Shown in pieces: positions 48,674-60,112 of a DNA stretch of 64,000 bases. A program made the position numbers and the translations under genes. Position 1 is the first letter of the stretch, and each line of letters starts with the position of its first letter. The notes under the pieces were generated by a model that saw only the letters and a list, made by a program, of their open reading frames with translations, searched no databases and had not been told where the DNA came from. The DNA is from Cladosporium sp. IMV 00045 (taxonomy: Eukaryota > Ascomycota > Dothideomycetes > Cladosporiales > Cladosporiaceae): NCBI GenBank assembly GCA_001931905.2, contig MSJI02000913.1, positions 1-64,000 of the forward strand. Reading direction: 5' to 3'.

Positions 48674-50850
48674 ATGGACATTGCCGGCAATGTCCTCCTC
48701 GAGACCGCCAACCTCCACGCCCGTGCCGACATGAGTGGCGGCTCGTCCGAAGACCGCCCGGCCATATACAAAGTCGTCGGAATCATTCTCGCCGTCTGCT
48801 CAGGTCTATTCATCGGCGTAAGCTTCGTCGTCAAAAAGATAGGATTGCTCAAGGCGAATGTCAAATACAATGAGGAGGCTGGCGAAGGGTATGGATACCT
48901 CAAGAACGCTTGGTGGTGGACAGGCATGATCTTGATGATCGTCGGAGAAGGCTGCAACTTTGCGGCGTACATGTTCGTCGATGCGATCATGGTCACGCCG
49001 CTGGGCGCTCTCTCCGTGGTGGTCACAACGATCTTGAGCGCGATCTTCTTGAAAGAGAAATTGAGCTTCGTTGGCAAGATGTCTTGTTTCCTTGCCATCC
49101 TTGGATCCGTCATCATCGTTCTTAACGCGCCAGAGCAAAGTGCCGTCTCCGACATCCAGCAGATGCAGGAATTTGTGATATCGCCTGGCTTCTTGACTTA
49201 CACCGGCATCGTGATTGTTGGATCTGCTTTTACGGCTTTCTGGGCTGGACCGCGCTACGGAAAGAAAACGATGATGGTCTACCTCACAATCTGCAGCATG
49301 GTCGGAGGACTGAGTGTGGTTGCCACTCAAGGGTTGGGCGCTGCCATCATCGCTCAGATCAACGGCAAAGCACAATTCAATGTGAGTGCGAAGGGCTTAT
49401 CCTTAGTCTTTTCAGTGATCTGCTGTTGTACTGACTGTTTCGCCCTAGCAATGGTTTACCTACGTTCTCCTGGTATTCGTCATCTTAACGCTGCTCACAG
49501 AGATAATATATCTGAACGTACGTGTCGTTCCTGTGAACATACTAGAGTAAGGCTGACGATTCACAGAAAGCCCTCAATCTCTTCAACGCTGCTCTCGTCA
49601 CTCCAACGTACTACGTCTATTTCACTTCAGCAACAATCATCGCTTCGGCAGTACTCTTCCAAGGTTTCAAGGGCACAGCAGTCTCAATATCGACAGTGGT
49701 CATGGGCTTCCTCGTTATCTGCGTGGGTGTCATTCTACTGCAACTAGCGAAATCTTCCAAAGACGTTCCGGAAACGGAAGTCTTCAAGGGCGAATTCGAC
49801 CAAGTACGCACTATTGCTGAGCAGGAAGAGCCCGAGTACGAACCTCGAGCGGACACCATCCGTGGAGGTGGAGCCATTGTGCGCGCCTTGAGCCGGACAC
49901 GCACGAAGCGGCAAGCTGCGGAGGCGCATCGCATTCACGAGGAACGCATGATGCCTATTGGCGAGAACGAGAGCGTGGAATGGGACGGTTTGAAGCGAAG
50001 AAAGACCACTAGTACTGCTCCTGGCTCTATCAAACGCTCAAATACGGTCCACCCACCACTTGGAATGACGCACATGCCCCAAGACGACGACAGCGAACCA
50101 GACGACGACATGCACCCAGGCTTCTTTACCCGTCTTGGAAGGCGGATGACCACCGCTGCCGGGCATAGAAAACGCTCCGGCCACAGCCCAGTACCAATGT
50201 CATCAGTCGACGTCCACCCCAAGAGACAGGAAGACTCCGGGTCAGACCACTACGACACCGCGTACCACTCTCCCAGCGGTCCTCACATCCACTGGGCCGG
50301 CCAAGAACAAGCAGCAGAGCCCGACCGCACCTCCTCACGAGGCAGCAGCATCGCTCCCCGCCCGCCTCCGCACGTCCAACCCAGCCTCGAACCCGACGTC
50401 GGCAAGCGCCAATTCTCCTTCCACAACGTGTTCAACCGCAGCCGACCCGGCACCGCCGCGACGGAAGAAGACCACCGGCCCGTCAGCCGCGGCGCTCTCA
50501 GCTTCGTCGGCGGCGGCGGAGGCAGCCGCAAAGCCAACGTCAACACCGAAGAAGAGCGCCTTGGCCTCGTGCACGGCGACTCGTCGAAAGACGTGGGCCG
50601 ATACTCGCAGGTCCCCGAGGGGAGGGAGAGCGACGAATGGCAGGTCACGTCTGGCGCGTCGTCTTCGCCCGAAATGCTGGGCGGGAGCGGCGATTTGGGG
50701 CATGGCTATAGTGCCAATAGGGGCAGGAGGGATCCGTTCGACGACTACGACGATGACGAGTATGATATGACGCCGAGGGTTCCGAGGGATGAGGAGGAGG
50801 ATGGGAGGAGTGGCAGTCGAGGAGGCGGGGGAGGTGGGGCGTTTGTTTAG
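48674..50850 (+). CDS. NIPA-type magnesium transporter family protein
   Basis: NIPA proteins are polytopic membrane proteins of the EamA-like transporter superfamily, linked to Mg2+ transport. Exons are 48674-49381, 49449-49517 and 49567-50850, giving 686 residues. The first membrane segment is GIILAVCSGLFIGVSFVVKK, followed by WWWTGMILMIVGEGCNFAAY and VTPLGALSVVVTTILSAIFL, which are family signatures. Exon 2 supplies WFTYVLLVFVILTLLTEIIY and exon 3 LNLFNAALVTPTYYVYFTSA. About nine hydrophobic segments fit. The C-terminal 300 residues are hydrophilic and disordered, rich in Arg, Ser, His and Gly, longer than in animals, and end with Gly-rich GGGGGGAFV. This tail is common in fungal members. 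Direction of transport cannot be read from sequence. Confidence 0.9.
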
Positions 50851-51422
50851 GTGACAGTTTGGGTTGTTTGAATTGGTGTTTTGGGGGGGCTGGGTGTACG
50901 TTTTCTTTAGCGGGTGCTGCTACTTTCCTTGGGGGTTGGTTTGCTTTCCTCTCGTGTCTCCTCTTGGACTTTTCTTACGAAACACAAGCAATGGGGATGG
51001 ACTGGCCGGGCTAGCATGACATTCGATTGTATTATGTTGTATGGCTGCAAAGCAGACAGTCGGGACAATTTTTTGTATAGCCTATGTTATTTTCAAATAT
51101 TCTCTAGTTTCCTTTGACCAGAGATTTTGTATAAGAAAATACCTTTGAGTCGTATTCTTTTCGATATCTCATAAACTGCAGAATGATGATGCTGTGATCG
51201 ACTGTGATGTTCAATCCGGGGCTGACTTCGGTGTTTGCGTCGTTAACTCCGCTTAACCACACGATTGAAGGACCGCAAAGGCGGGCAAGGCAATGATATA
51301 GCAACATCTCTTGCATCCACCAGACGCATTGAATCGACCTCCAATCTTTTAATGACGATTCGAAGCCAAGTTTCTAGTTCAAAAATCATCGGAATCAACA
51401 TACATTGTGACGAAATCCCCAA
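50851..51422. other. intergenic region
   Basis: About 570 bp between the NIPA-type gene and the Zn2Cys6 gene. G/T-rich after 50851, AT-rich before 51400. No gene supported. Confidence 0.5.
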
Positions 51423-52925
51423 ATGCCCTCCCCCCATCCCCAACCCTCAAAAGACCTACAAGACGCAACCCATCAACGCCGCCACCGCCGCTCGCACAAG
51501 AAATCCCGCCGCGGCTGCGCAGGCTGCAAACACCGTCGCGTCAAATGCGACGAGGGCAAGCCGGGTTGCGTGAAATGTAGAGCTTTCGGCTTGCAGTGCT
51601 CGTATGAAAGCAAGAGTGCTGACGAGCTGACGTTTGCAGGCGAGGGGTGTTTCCGTCTTGAGGCTGCGAATGATAAGTCGGGTGAAGGGAGGAGGAGTTC
51701 TGCTTTTGAGACAATCGGTCCGAAGGCATTGCGGCTCTCGTCGCCGGCGAGATCGTTAAGTCAGGCGGAGGCGATTGTGGGACATCTCAATGGATTGCCC
51801 AGTCCGCCTGTTTCAGGGGACGAGGGAGGGGCTGGTCTTCTCGTGAAGACTTCGAGTATCGCAGACCTGCAAGTACTGGCGAGGTTTAATGAACGCACGG
51901 TTTTGTCGGTGGGAACGCGACAGGCGGCGAAGATCTACCAACGGGAAGTCTTCCAGTTGGCTTGCACGGTAGGCGCAGCATTCCATCTTCCAGGTGCGTG
52001 TATAATACAGCATTCCCCATGCTAATCGCACCGCGAACAGTATCCTTTCCTCCAACACATCGTGATAACCCTCACGCTCCTGCACGACCGGCACCTCTCA
52101 GGTGTCTTCGGCTTCGACCGCGAAATCACCTCGCACTGCTACCAAGGCACATCACAGTTCAAACGCGCGCTGATGCAACCGATCAAAGACGACGTCAAAG
52201 ACGCCCTCTGGGCTAGCGCCGCGCTGCTCGGAGCCATCCAAATGGCGACTTTCGAAGCCCGCACGCCGGACGAAGCGTGGCCGCTGAAACGCCCCGACGA
52301 GGCGGATCTGGACTGGCTGAAAATGAGCGAGGGCAAGAAAGCCGTGTTCAGAATCGCCAGCCCGATGCGTCCCGAGAGTCGCTTCTGTCGCATTTCGAAC
52401 GGCCACGGCGGAGCGCCGGATTACAGACCTTTGATTGAGAAACGGCTGTGCGGGCGGGAAGAGCTCGTGGGCTTGACGAGGGATTTCAGCGACTTGTTCG
52501 GTCTGGGACCTGAGGAGTCGGCGGGGGAGGGTGAGAATCCGTACTACGAGCCTGGGATGACGCTCGCGCGGCTCCTGCACGTGCAGTGCGACGGGGACAA
52601 TGTCTTGGAGTTCATGGGCTTCATGATGCACTTGAGCGCGGAGTTCAAGCGGTTGCTGGCGGGGAAGGACGCGAGGGCGCTGCTGATGTTTGCGTTTTGG
52701 TATGCGAAGTTGTGGAGGGGTCAGTGGTGGCTCAATCGTAGGGGTTTGATGGAGGGGCAGGCGATTTGTTTGTATTTGGAGAGGTTTTGTGGGGATGATG
52801 CGAGATTGCTGCGGTTGTTGGAAGGGCCGAAGAGGGAGTTTGGGCTTGAGGCGAAGGCTGATGATGGTGCTGGTGCTGGGTCGAGGTCGTGTTCGAGCGC
52901 GGCGACGGTGTTGTGTGTTGTTTGA
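51423..52925 (+). CDS. Zn2Cys6 fungal transcription factor
   Basis: Exons 51423-51968 and 52041-52925 (72-bp intron) give 476 residues. Residues about 24-62 form a Zn2Cys6 binuclear cluster, C-x2-C-x6-C-x5-C-x2-C-x6-C, with the basic lead [20 protein letters not shown]. This lead resembles the sterol-regulator (Upc2) type more than Gal4, but no Upc2 C-terminal ligand domain was recognised. The rest follows the fungal-specific regulator layout: [20 protein letters not shown] across the intron, then [19 protein letters not shown] find no coiled coil after the cluster. The next gene on the same strand, 1.8 kb away, is a PDR-type ABC transporter, so it could be a local regulator. That is inference. 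Confidence 0.85.
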
Positions 52926-54712
52926 GCATCGAAAGATTTTCGAAGTTATGATTAATGACCATCAATGTAAGTGCACTACGTTCGTTCTGGGGACAATGGC
53001 CTGATATTGCCGGACTTCCGCATCGTTTCGATAGGCAGCATTGAAATGGTTACTCCCTGCATACTTGGTGAAATAGAGCCTGGACGTTTGAGTGTTTGTG
53101 AATGGATGCATCTACTCAACTCGCGTATATTTTTATCTTACATACGTCATGGCAAAGGAAACGGAGGAGAAGATCAAATCGTTCGGTCCGTACTTTGTAC
53201 ATATGGCCGAAAAGATATATTTTTTTGTTGAGACGAACATTTCCAAGCCTCACTATACCACACATCCGGATCCGGGATTTTATGCAAACAGAAGATCAAA
53301 TTAGACTTTCTGGCACTTGTGGGTAAATGTGGATACTTCCTGGAAGAGCTTCGCGTCTCTCGCCTATCTTTGTGACGCGGAGAGAAGATCTCTCTCGTTC
53401 TAGATGCGGCTACAGATCTATCCGGTGAGTAACGGTATTGGATAGACTTGCTTGGATGCCTTGCCTTACCTTAGTGCAGCCAAGCAGCCCTGTTGATATT
53501 CGAAGAAAGTAAATTTTGCTGCAGCGACGTCAATGTGCATGAAGACAATACTGACCTCATGCGAAGGAAGTGAACTTGGACGAATGTCACATAGTCGCAC
53601 CGGATTCACGACCTTGTCGTGGTCCTGCTTTCGAGAATGAGACGGCGTTCGGGGGCCGTTCATCCGAGGGCTCGGGTACGCGTTCTTCAAACAAAGCAAA
53701 CATGAGACGGTGGTGAGAGACCGAACAGTGGCCACACAGCCCACCAAATGCGCAGCACAGGACGGAGGGACGGAGGGAAGAACGATTCCCCTGGTGGGAG
53801 GTCCCAAGTTCCTGGAGAGCCTTATGTTACTGTACCTCCTAGCAATTCCGGGCGATCATCGACCCGCGAGCCGCATAGAAGCTGATGAAGGAGCTGGTTC
53901 TTCCCGCCATCCGGCCGCTGCCTTACTTTCCACAAACGTCACTTCACCCTCGGAGCCAATCATGACCGACTCGTACAGAGTCTTGTACGAGTTTGGTAGG
54001 TTTGAGACTTTGTTATTTTGCCCGGGCCATCGATCGTGTTACCAGCATTGCAATTGTCTTTCTGGTCGGGACTGACACTAAACATGCATTCTCGATACGA
54101 CCCTTGGCGCATTGGGGCACAGGAGACAGTCAGCAGGTTCTGCATGAATAAGCAGAGCTGAAAACACACAGTGCGCGCATTCGCATCTCCAGACGAACAT
54201 CAATGCGATTAACCTTCGTTATTGGCCCGCTGCGGAGCCTTCCATAGCTTCGACCGTTGCACCCCATCCTTTTGACAAGCTTCCCCTTCTTGTCTCGGAT
54301 GTCCAGACAGGGCTTCCGTTTGCACAACACAGCATGACAGCAGAACCCGTCCCCCTATCAGCGCCACGTTCGCAGGGCTGCTAACGCCATCTCGCGCGCT
54401 CTGCAATGGTTTCGGTTGCATTATTATTCACTTGGCGGTTCCTGCGACCTTCCGAGCTATTGGGCGCCACGGAACCGCAGACTAGACTGTCCCGCCACAT
54501 GGGGTGGTCGTCATTGTTGAGCTGTTGCAGCTTACCACACGCCCAGAAGCTTTGTCAGTGGTCGATTGGACCCCGTCAGTGGTGAGACCTAGTTGCTATG
54601 CGTGTTCATATACCTCGATGTGTCTCCCCTCTCATTGAAGCTCCTGCTCCCCCATCTAAATCCCATCTCTCTTCTTATCGCAAGAACATTCCAACAACAG
54701 CATCTCGACGCC
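52926..54712. promoter_or_regulatory. long upstream region of the PDR transporter
   Basis: About 1.8 kb, the longest space in the window. Frames of up to 121 codons on both strands have no domain. The region is a plausible extended promoter for a drug-inducible transporter; a PDRE-like element is annotated separately. No RNA gene or repeat was seen. Confidence 0.5.
54466..54473. promoter_or_regulatory. candidate pleiotropic drug response element (one mismatch)
   Basis: GCCACGGA (54466-54473) matches seven of eight bases of the yeast PDRE TCCACGGA (reverse complement TCCGTGGA). It is about 240 bp upstream of the transporter ATG. PDREs are bound by Pdr1-type Zn2Cys6 factors in yeast; relevance in this fungus is untested. 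Confidence 0.25.
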
Positions 54713-57700
54713 ATGTCGTCAACGGGCGGAATCATCCGCACCGAATCTGGTCGCCAGACTTATCTACCTGATGGCCTCGAACAAAATGCAAACCTCCGGG
54801 TCAACAGCGAGGCCCTCTCCAGCGAGACAAGCAAAACATTGAACAATGACTCCCCAACAGCGACTTCGGGACCGCAATACCTCACATCAGAAGGCAAGGA
54901 GGCCGCAGAAGACCCTATAATGCCATCTGAGAGCGCCAATGCCTCTTCCGAGCAGATATTCGAACCCATCAACACTGCCGATGCTGGCACTCTCACCAGA
55001 CTGGCATCACAGGTGTCTAGGAGTCAATCCTACTCACGTCGCAACAGCCAGGCGGGGAATGTAGATCTCACACGCCAGAGCACTCTCGAGGGTCTCGAGC
55101 GTGGAGACCCTCAGCTCGACCCGGAAAGCCCAAAATTCGATCTATACAAATGGATCCGCTTCACCATGCGGGCCATCGATGAGGATGAAATCAAACTCGC
55201 CCGCGCCGGAGTCACTATGAAAGACGTCACAGTCCGAGGCACTGGATCTGCTTTGAACCTGCAACAGAATGTCGGCAGCATCTTGATGGCGCCACTGAGG
55301 CTCGGAGAGATGATCAACTTTGGCTCAAAGCCCACCAAGACCATCCTTCGCAACTTCGACATTCTGATGAAGAGTGGCGAGATGTTGATCGTTCTTGGAA
55401 GGCCCGGGTCTGGATGTTCGACTCTCTGCAAGACCATGACGGGCGAAATGCACGGTCTCCAGGTCGACGAGGCGTCTACTGTCCATTACAATGGCATCTC
55501 ACAAGCACAGATGATGAAGGAGTTCAAGGGCGAGGTCGTTTACAACCAGGAGGTTGACAAGCACTTCCCGTAAGTATTCTCAAGCACTTTGCACGAGTAT
55601 ATACTGACATGTAGGCAGACACTTGACTGTTGGCGAGACACTTGAGCACGCAGCGGCTTTGAGGACGCCTCAACATCGCATCGACGACGTCTCGCGCACT
55701 GAGTTCATCAAGCATATCACACAGGTCGTCATGGCCGTCTACGGACTCAGCCACACGTACAACACCAAAGTCGGTGATGATTTCGTTCGCGGCGTGTCTG
55801 GCGGTGAGCGTAAGCGTGTCAGTATCGCAGAAATGGCTCTCTCCGGCTCGCCTCTTGCCGCTTGGGATAACTCCACCCGTGGTCTCGATTCGGCTACCGC
55901 TCTCACATTCACCAAGTCCCTTCGACAGACTGCAAACTTGGTTGGCTCCTCTCACGCAGTGGCGATTTACCAAGCCAGTCAAGCAATCTATGATTTGTTC
56001 GATAAGGCTGTTGTCCTGTATGAAGGCCGACAAATCTTCTTCGGTTCAACCAAGCGGGCTAAGCAGTACTTTGAAGAGATGGGCTGGTACTGTCATCCAC
56101 GCCAAACCACCGGTGACTTCTTGACGAGTGTCACCAACCCGTCGGAGCGCCAGGCAAGAGAAGGCTTTGACAACAGGGTTCCCCGTACTCCGGATGAGTT
56201 CGAGGCATACTGGAGACGCAGCCCCGAATTCGCTCACCTACAAAAGGAGATCCAGGCCCAAGAGGAAGAGTTCCCCGCCGGCGACTCACGCAAACTCGAA
56301 GAATTCCGCGCATCTAAGCGTGACGCTCAGGCAAAGCACACTCGACCAAAGTCCCCCTACGTCGTCTCGGTGCCTATGCAAGTCAAGCTGAACATGAAAC
56401 GAGCGGTTCAGCGCATCTGGAACGACAAGGCGTCCACTTTCACACCAATCATTGGCAACATCATCATGGCACTCATCGTGGGTAGTGTTTTCTATGGCAC
56501 ACCGGACGCAAGTGCAGGCTTCTTCGCTAAAGGCTCGGTCCTGTTCTTCGCTATCTTGCTCAATGCCCTTAGCGCCATCTCCGAAATCAACTCTCTCTAT
56601 GCACAGCGTCCGATTGTTGAAAAGCACAAATCATACGCCTTCTACCATCCTGCAACGGAAGCAATCGCCGGCATCGTCGTCGACATCCCACTCAAATTCG
56701 TTACCGCCGTCTTCTTCAACCTGATCTTGTACTTCATGGCTGGTCTTCGACGGGAACCTTCGCAGTTCTTCATATTCTTTCTCATCGCCTACATCTCGAC
56801 TTTCGTCATGAGCGCCATCTTCCGAACCATGGCAGCAGTCACCAAGACGGTTTCTCAAGCCATGGCTCTCTCGGGTGTTCTCGTTCTTGCCATTGTCGTC
56901 TATACGGGATTTGTGTTGCCTCCAAGCTACATGGGTGCCTGGTTTTCGTGGATTCGCTGGCTTAATCCGATCTTCTACGCCTTCGAAATCATGGTTGCGA
57001 ACGAATTTCACGGACGACGATTTACCTGCTCGCAGTTTGTGCCCGGTTATCCCACACTCCCTGGAGATTCGTTCATTTGCTCGACCCGAGGTGCCGTTGC
57101 AGGTGAGAGGACCGTCTCTGGAGATGCCTTCATCGCTGAACAATACGGTTACTACTACTCGCATGTCTGGAGGAACTTTGGTATTCTCCTGGCATTCCTC
57201 TTCGGCTTCTTGGCCCTTTACTTCATCGCAGTCGAGCTCAACTCATCCACTTCTTCCACTGCTGAAGTCCTCGTCTTCCGCAGGGGTCACGTTCCGGCAT
57301 ATCTGACACAGAAATCGGATGACACTGAGGCCGGAGCATCAGAGAAGTCTGCAGAGCCGACTGAGAAAGAAGGTAAGGATGTCAATGTGATCCCACCGCA
57401 GACGGATGTCTTCACTTGGCGAGACGTGGTCTACGACATCGAAATCAAAGGCAACCCTCGCAGGCTATTGGACAATGTTTCAGGATGGGTCAAGCCAGGC
57501 ACTTTAACCGCTCTGATGGGAACCAGTGGTGCCGGTAAGACGACTCTTCTCGATGTTCTGGCCCAGCGTACGTCCATGGGCGTCATCACCGGTGACATGC
57601 TTGTCAATGGAAAGCCTCTGGACTCCAGCTTCCAGCGTAAGACTGGTTATGTTCAGCAGCAGGATCTCCACATGGCTACCGCTACCGTTCGCGAGTCTCT

Positions 57701-59424
57701 CCGTTTCTCGGCGATGCTTAGGCAGCCTAAGAGCGTCTCTAAACAGGAGAAGTACGCTTATGTCGAGGACGTGATCAAGATGCTTAACATGGAGGACTTT
57801 GCCGAGGCGGTAGTCGGTGTGCCCGGTGAGGGTTTGAACGTTGAACAGCGCAAACTGCTCACTATCGGTGTCGGTAAGTTGCTCCTTGAAATCTAATGAC
57901 TACCTAAGTACAATATGCTGACAATTTTCAGAATTGGCTGCCAAACCTAAGCTATTGCTTTTCCTTGACGAACCTACCAGTGGTTTGGACTCGCAGAGTT
58001 CTTGGGCTATCTGCGCATTCCTGCGCAAGCTCGCTGACAACGGACAAGCCGTTCTGTGTACCATTCACCAACCTTCCGCCATCTTGTTCCAACAATTCGA
58101 CAGGCTCTTGTTCCTTCGCAAGGGAGGCCAAACGGTTTACTTCGGTGACATTGGCCACAACTCCTCGACTCTCCTGAACTACTTCTCTAGCAATGGCGCA
58201 CGTCGTTGCGGCGATGACGAGAACCCTGCTGAGTACATGCTCGAGGTTGCTGGCGACAAGAATCACGACTGGTTTGAAACCTGGAAGGCCAGTGAGGAAG
58301 CTCAAGAAGTCCAACGCGGCATCGACGCCATCGCTCAGGAAAAGCAAGGTGTTCAAGAAAATGACACGGACGAGAGTTCCCACTCCGAGTTCGCCATGCC
58401 TTTCCCGCAGCAGCTTGTCGAGGTCACCTACCGAGCCTTCCAGCAGTACTGGCGCATGCCCTCCTACATCCTGGCCAAAATCATCCTCAGCATTGCGGCA
58501 GGTCTTTTCATCGGCTTCTCGTTCTACGACGCAGACGTCAGCCAACAAGGCATGCAGAACGTGCTCTTCTCAATCTTCATGGTCACGACCATCTTCACCA
58601 CCCTCGTTAACCAAATCATGCCCCTCTTCGTCAGCCAGCGCTCTCTCTACGAAGTCCGCGAGAGACCGAGCAAAGCGTACAGCTGGAAAGCCTTCTTCAT
58701 CGCCAACGTGGTGGTCGAAATCCCCTATCAAGTCTTCGCCGGTATCCTGACATTCGCCTGCTTCTACTACCCCGTGGTCGGCGTGCAGAGCTCCGAGCGT
58801 CAAGGCCTCGTCCTCCTCTTCTGCATCGTCTTCTTCATCTACGCCTCCACCCTCGGTCAGCTCTGCATCGCCGCCCTCCCGGACGCTCAAACCGCCTCCG
58901 CCATCGTAACCCTCCTCTTCTCCATGACCCTGATCTTCAACGGTGTCATGCAGCCCCCCGACGCCCTCCCCGGCTTCTGGATCTTCATGTACCGCGTCTC
59001 GCCCCTCACGTACTGGGTCGCAGGCATAGCAGCGGCCATGCTGCACGGGCGCGAAGTGCAATGCGCCGAAGCCGAAACCAGCATCTTCAACCCTCCCTCC
59101 GGCCAAACCTGCCAGGAATACATGGCGCCCTACCTCGCCCAAGCGCCCGGCACGCTGCAGAACCCCTCCGCCACCGCCGACTGCCGCTACTGCGCGCTCA
59201 GCGTCGCCGACCAGTACCTCGGCGGCAGCAACATTTTCTGGTCCGAGAGGTGGCGCAATTTCGGCCTCATTTGGGTGTACATCGTCTTCAACGTCGCCGC
59301 GGCGACTTTCCTTTACTATTTCTTCCGCGTCAGGAAGTCGAGCGGCAAGAGCAATGATAAGGCGAAGAAGGTGGGGTTTGGGGCGAAGTGGTTGGTTACT
59401 AAGTTTTGGAAGAAGCAGCATTGA
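54713..59424 (+). CDS. PDR-type ABC transporter (CDR1/PDR5 family)
   Basis: Full-size ABC-G transporters export drugs, sterols and lipids across the plasma membrane. Exons are 54713-55569, 55619-57873 and 57932-59424 (introns 49 and 58 bp), giving 1534 residues. The order is NBD-TMD-NBD-TMD. NBD1 has a degenerate Walker A with Cys for Lys (GRPGSGCST, near residue 229), signature [13 protein letters not shown] and Walker [18 protein letters not shown]2 has normal Walker [13 protein letters not shown], an atypical signature region [12 protein letters not shown] and [15 protein letters not shown]. These asymmetries are standard for the fungal family. TMD segments include [20 protein letters not shown] and [20 protein letters not shown]. 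The N-terminus is a 150-residue Ser/Thr/Asn-rich region. Substrate cannot be predicted. Confidence 0.95.
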
Positions 59425-60112
59425 TTTGGGGTTTTTTGGGATAAAAATGGGTTTTTCTTTTGTTTTTGTGGTTGGGGTTTTTTTTCTTTGGTTTTGGTTT
59501 TGTATAGACTATCCCTAATCTAATTCTCTTCTGTTCTACCTTGTTCATTCGACTATCTTTTCCAGTCATGCTTCAGTTTCTCACCACGCAATTTTTTGAA
59601 TGCCGCGTCAGAGCACTCGGTGAGTGGTGTTATCAGCTGGCTTCGACAGTTCTTAGGGTAAGGGTTGGGGTAGTCACATTGGGGTCGTGTGTCATTAACC
59701 ATGTCAGGTCTTTGCAATTTTGTGTTTCCCAGATAATGTATCAAAGTGGGCCTTAAGGCTTTAAATTGTCCTGTTTTCGTTTTTTGCTATGAGCGTTTCG
59801 TCGTTTTCGAGAGGGGTTTGTTCTGTTCACGGGATTTCATGAAGTCCGACTTTCATGACATACCAGGTTGTGTCTGATTGGGAATCACAACACGACACAT
59901 TGGCCAGCACAATCTATGGCGATGTTCAATTCATCTCAAAGGCAAAGGGAGAAGATACGTCGAACAAGCCAATAGGGGGTATCATTCGAAAAATCAGAAG
60001 AGTAAAGAATAAGGCCTCGCTCTCTCAGGTCCCAGAAACAAAGCAACCAATGCAAAATGCATAGAACACCGAAAGAAACCAAGAGAATCCCGTCGAGAAG
60101 GAAAAGCAACGA
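59425..60112. other. convergent intergenic region
   Basis: About 690 bp between the transporter stop and the kinase stop. T-rich at 59430-59510, and a degenerate telomere-like TTAGGG-TAAGGG-TTGGGG run at 59653-59670. No gene supported. Confidence 0.5.
59653..59670 (+). repeat. degenerate telomere-like hexamer run
   Basis: Three consecutive hexamers TTAGGG, TAAGGG, TTGGGG, in intergenic DNA. They may be chance or a relic of an end-repair event. Too short to claim more. Confidence 0.4.

Noticed and set aside
53466..54421. Several frames upstream of the PDR transporter, up to 121 codons
   Set aside because: They overlap each other on both strands and have no family resemblance.
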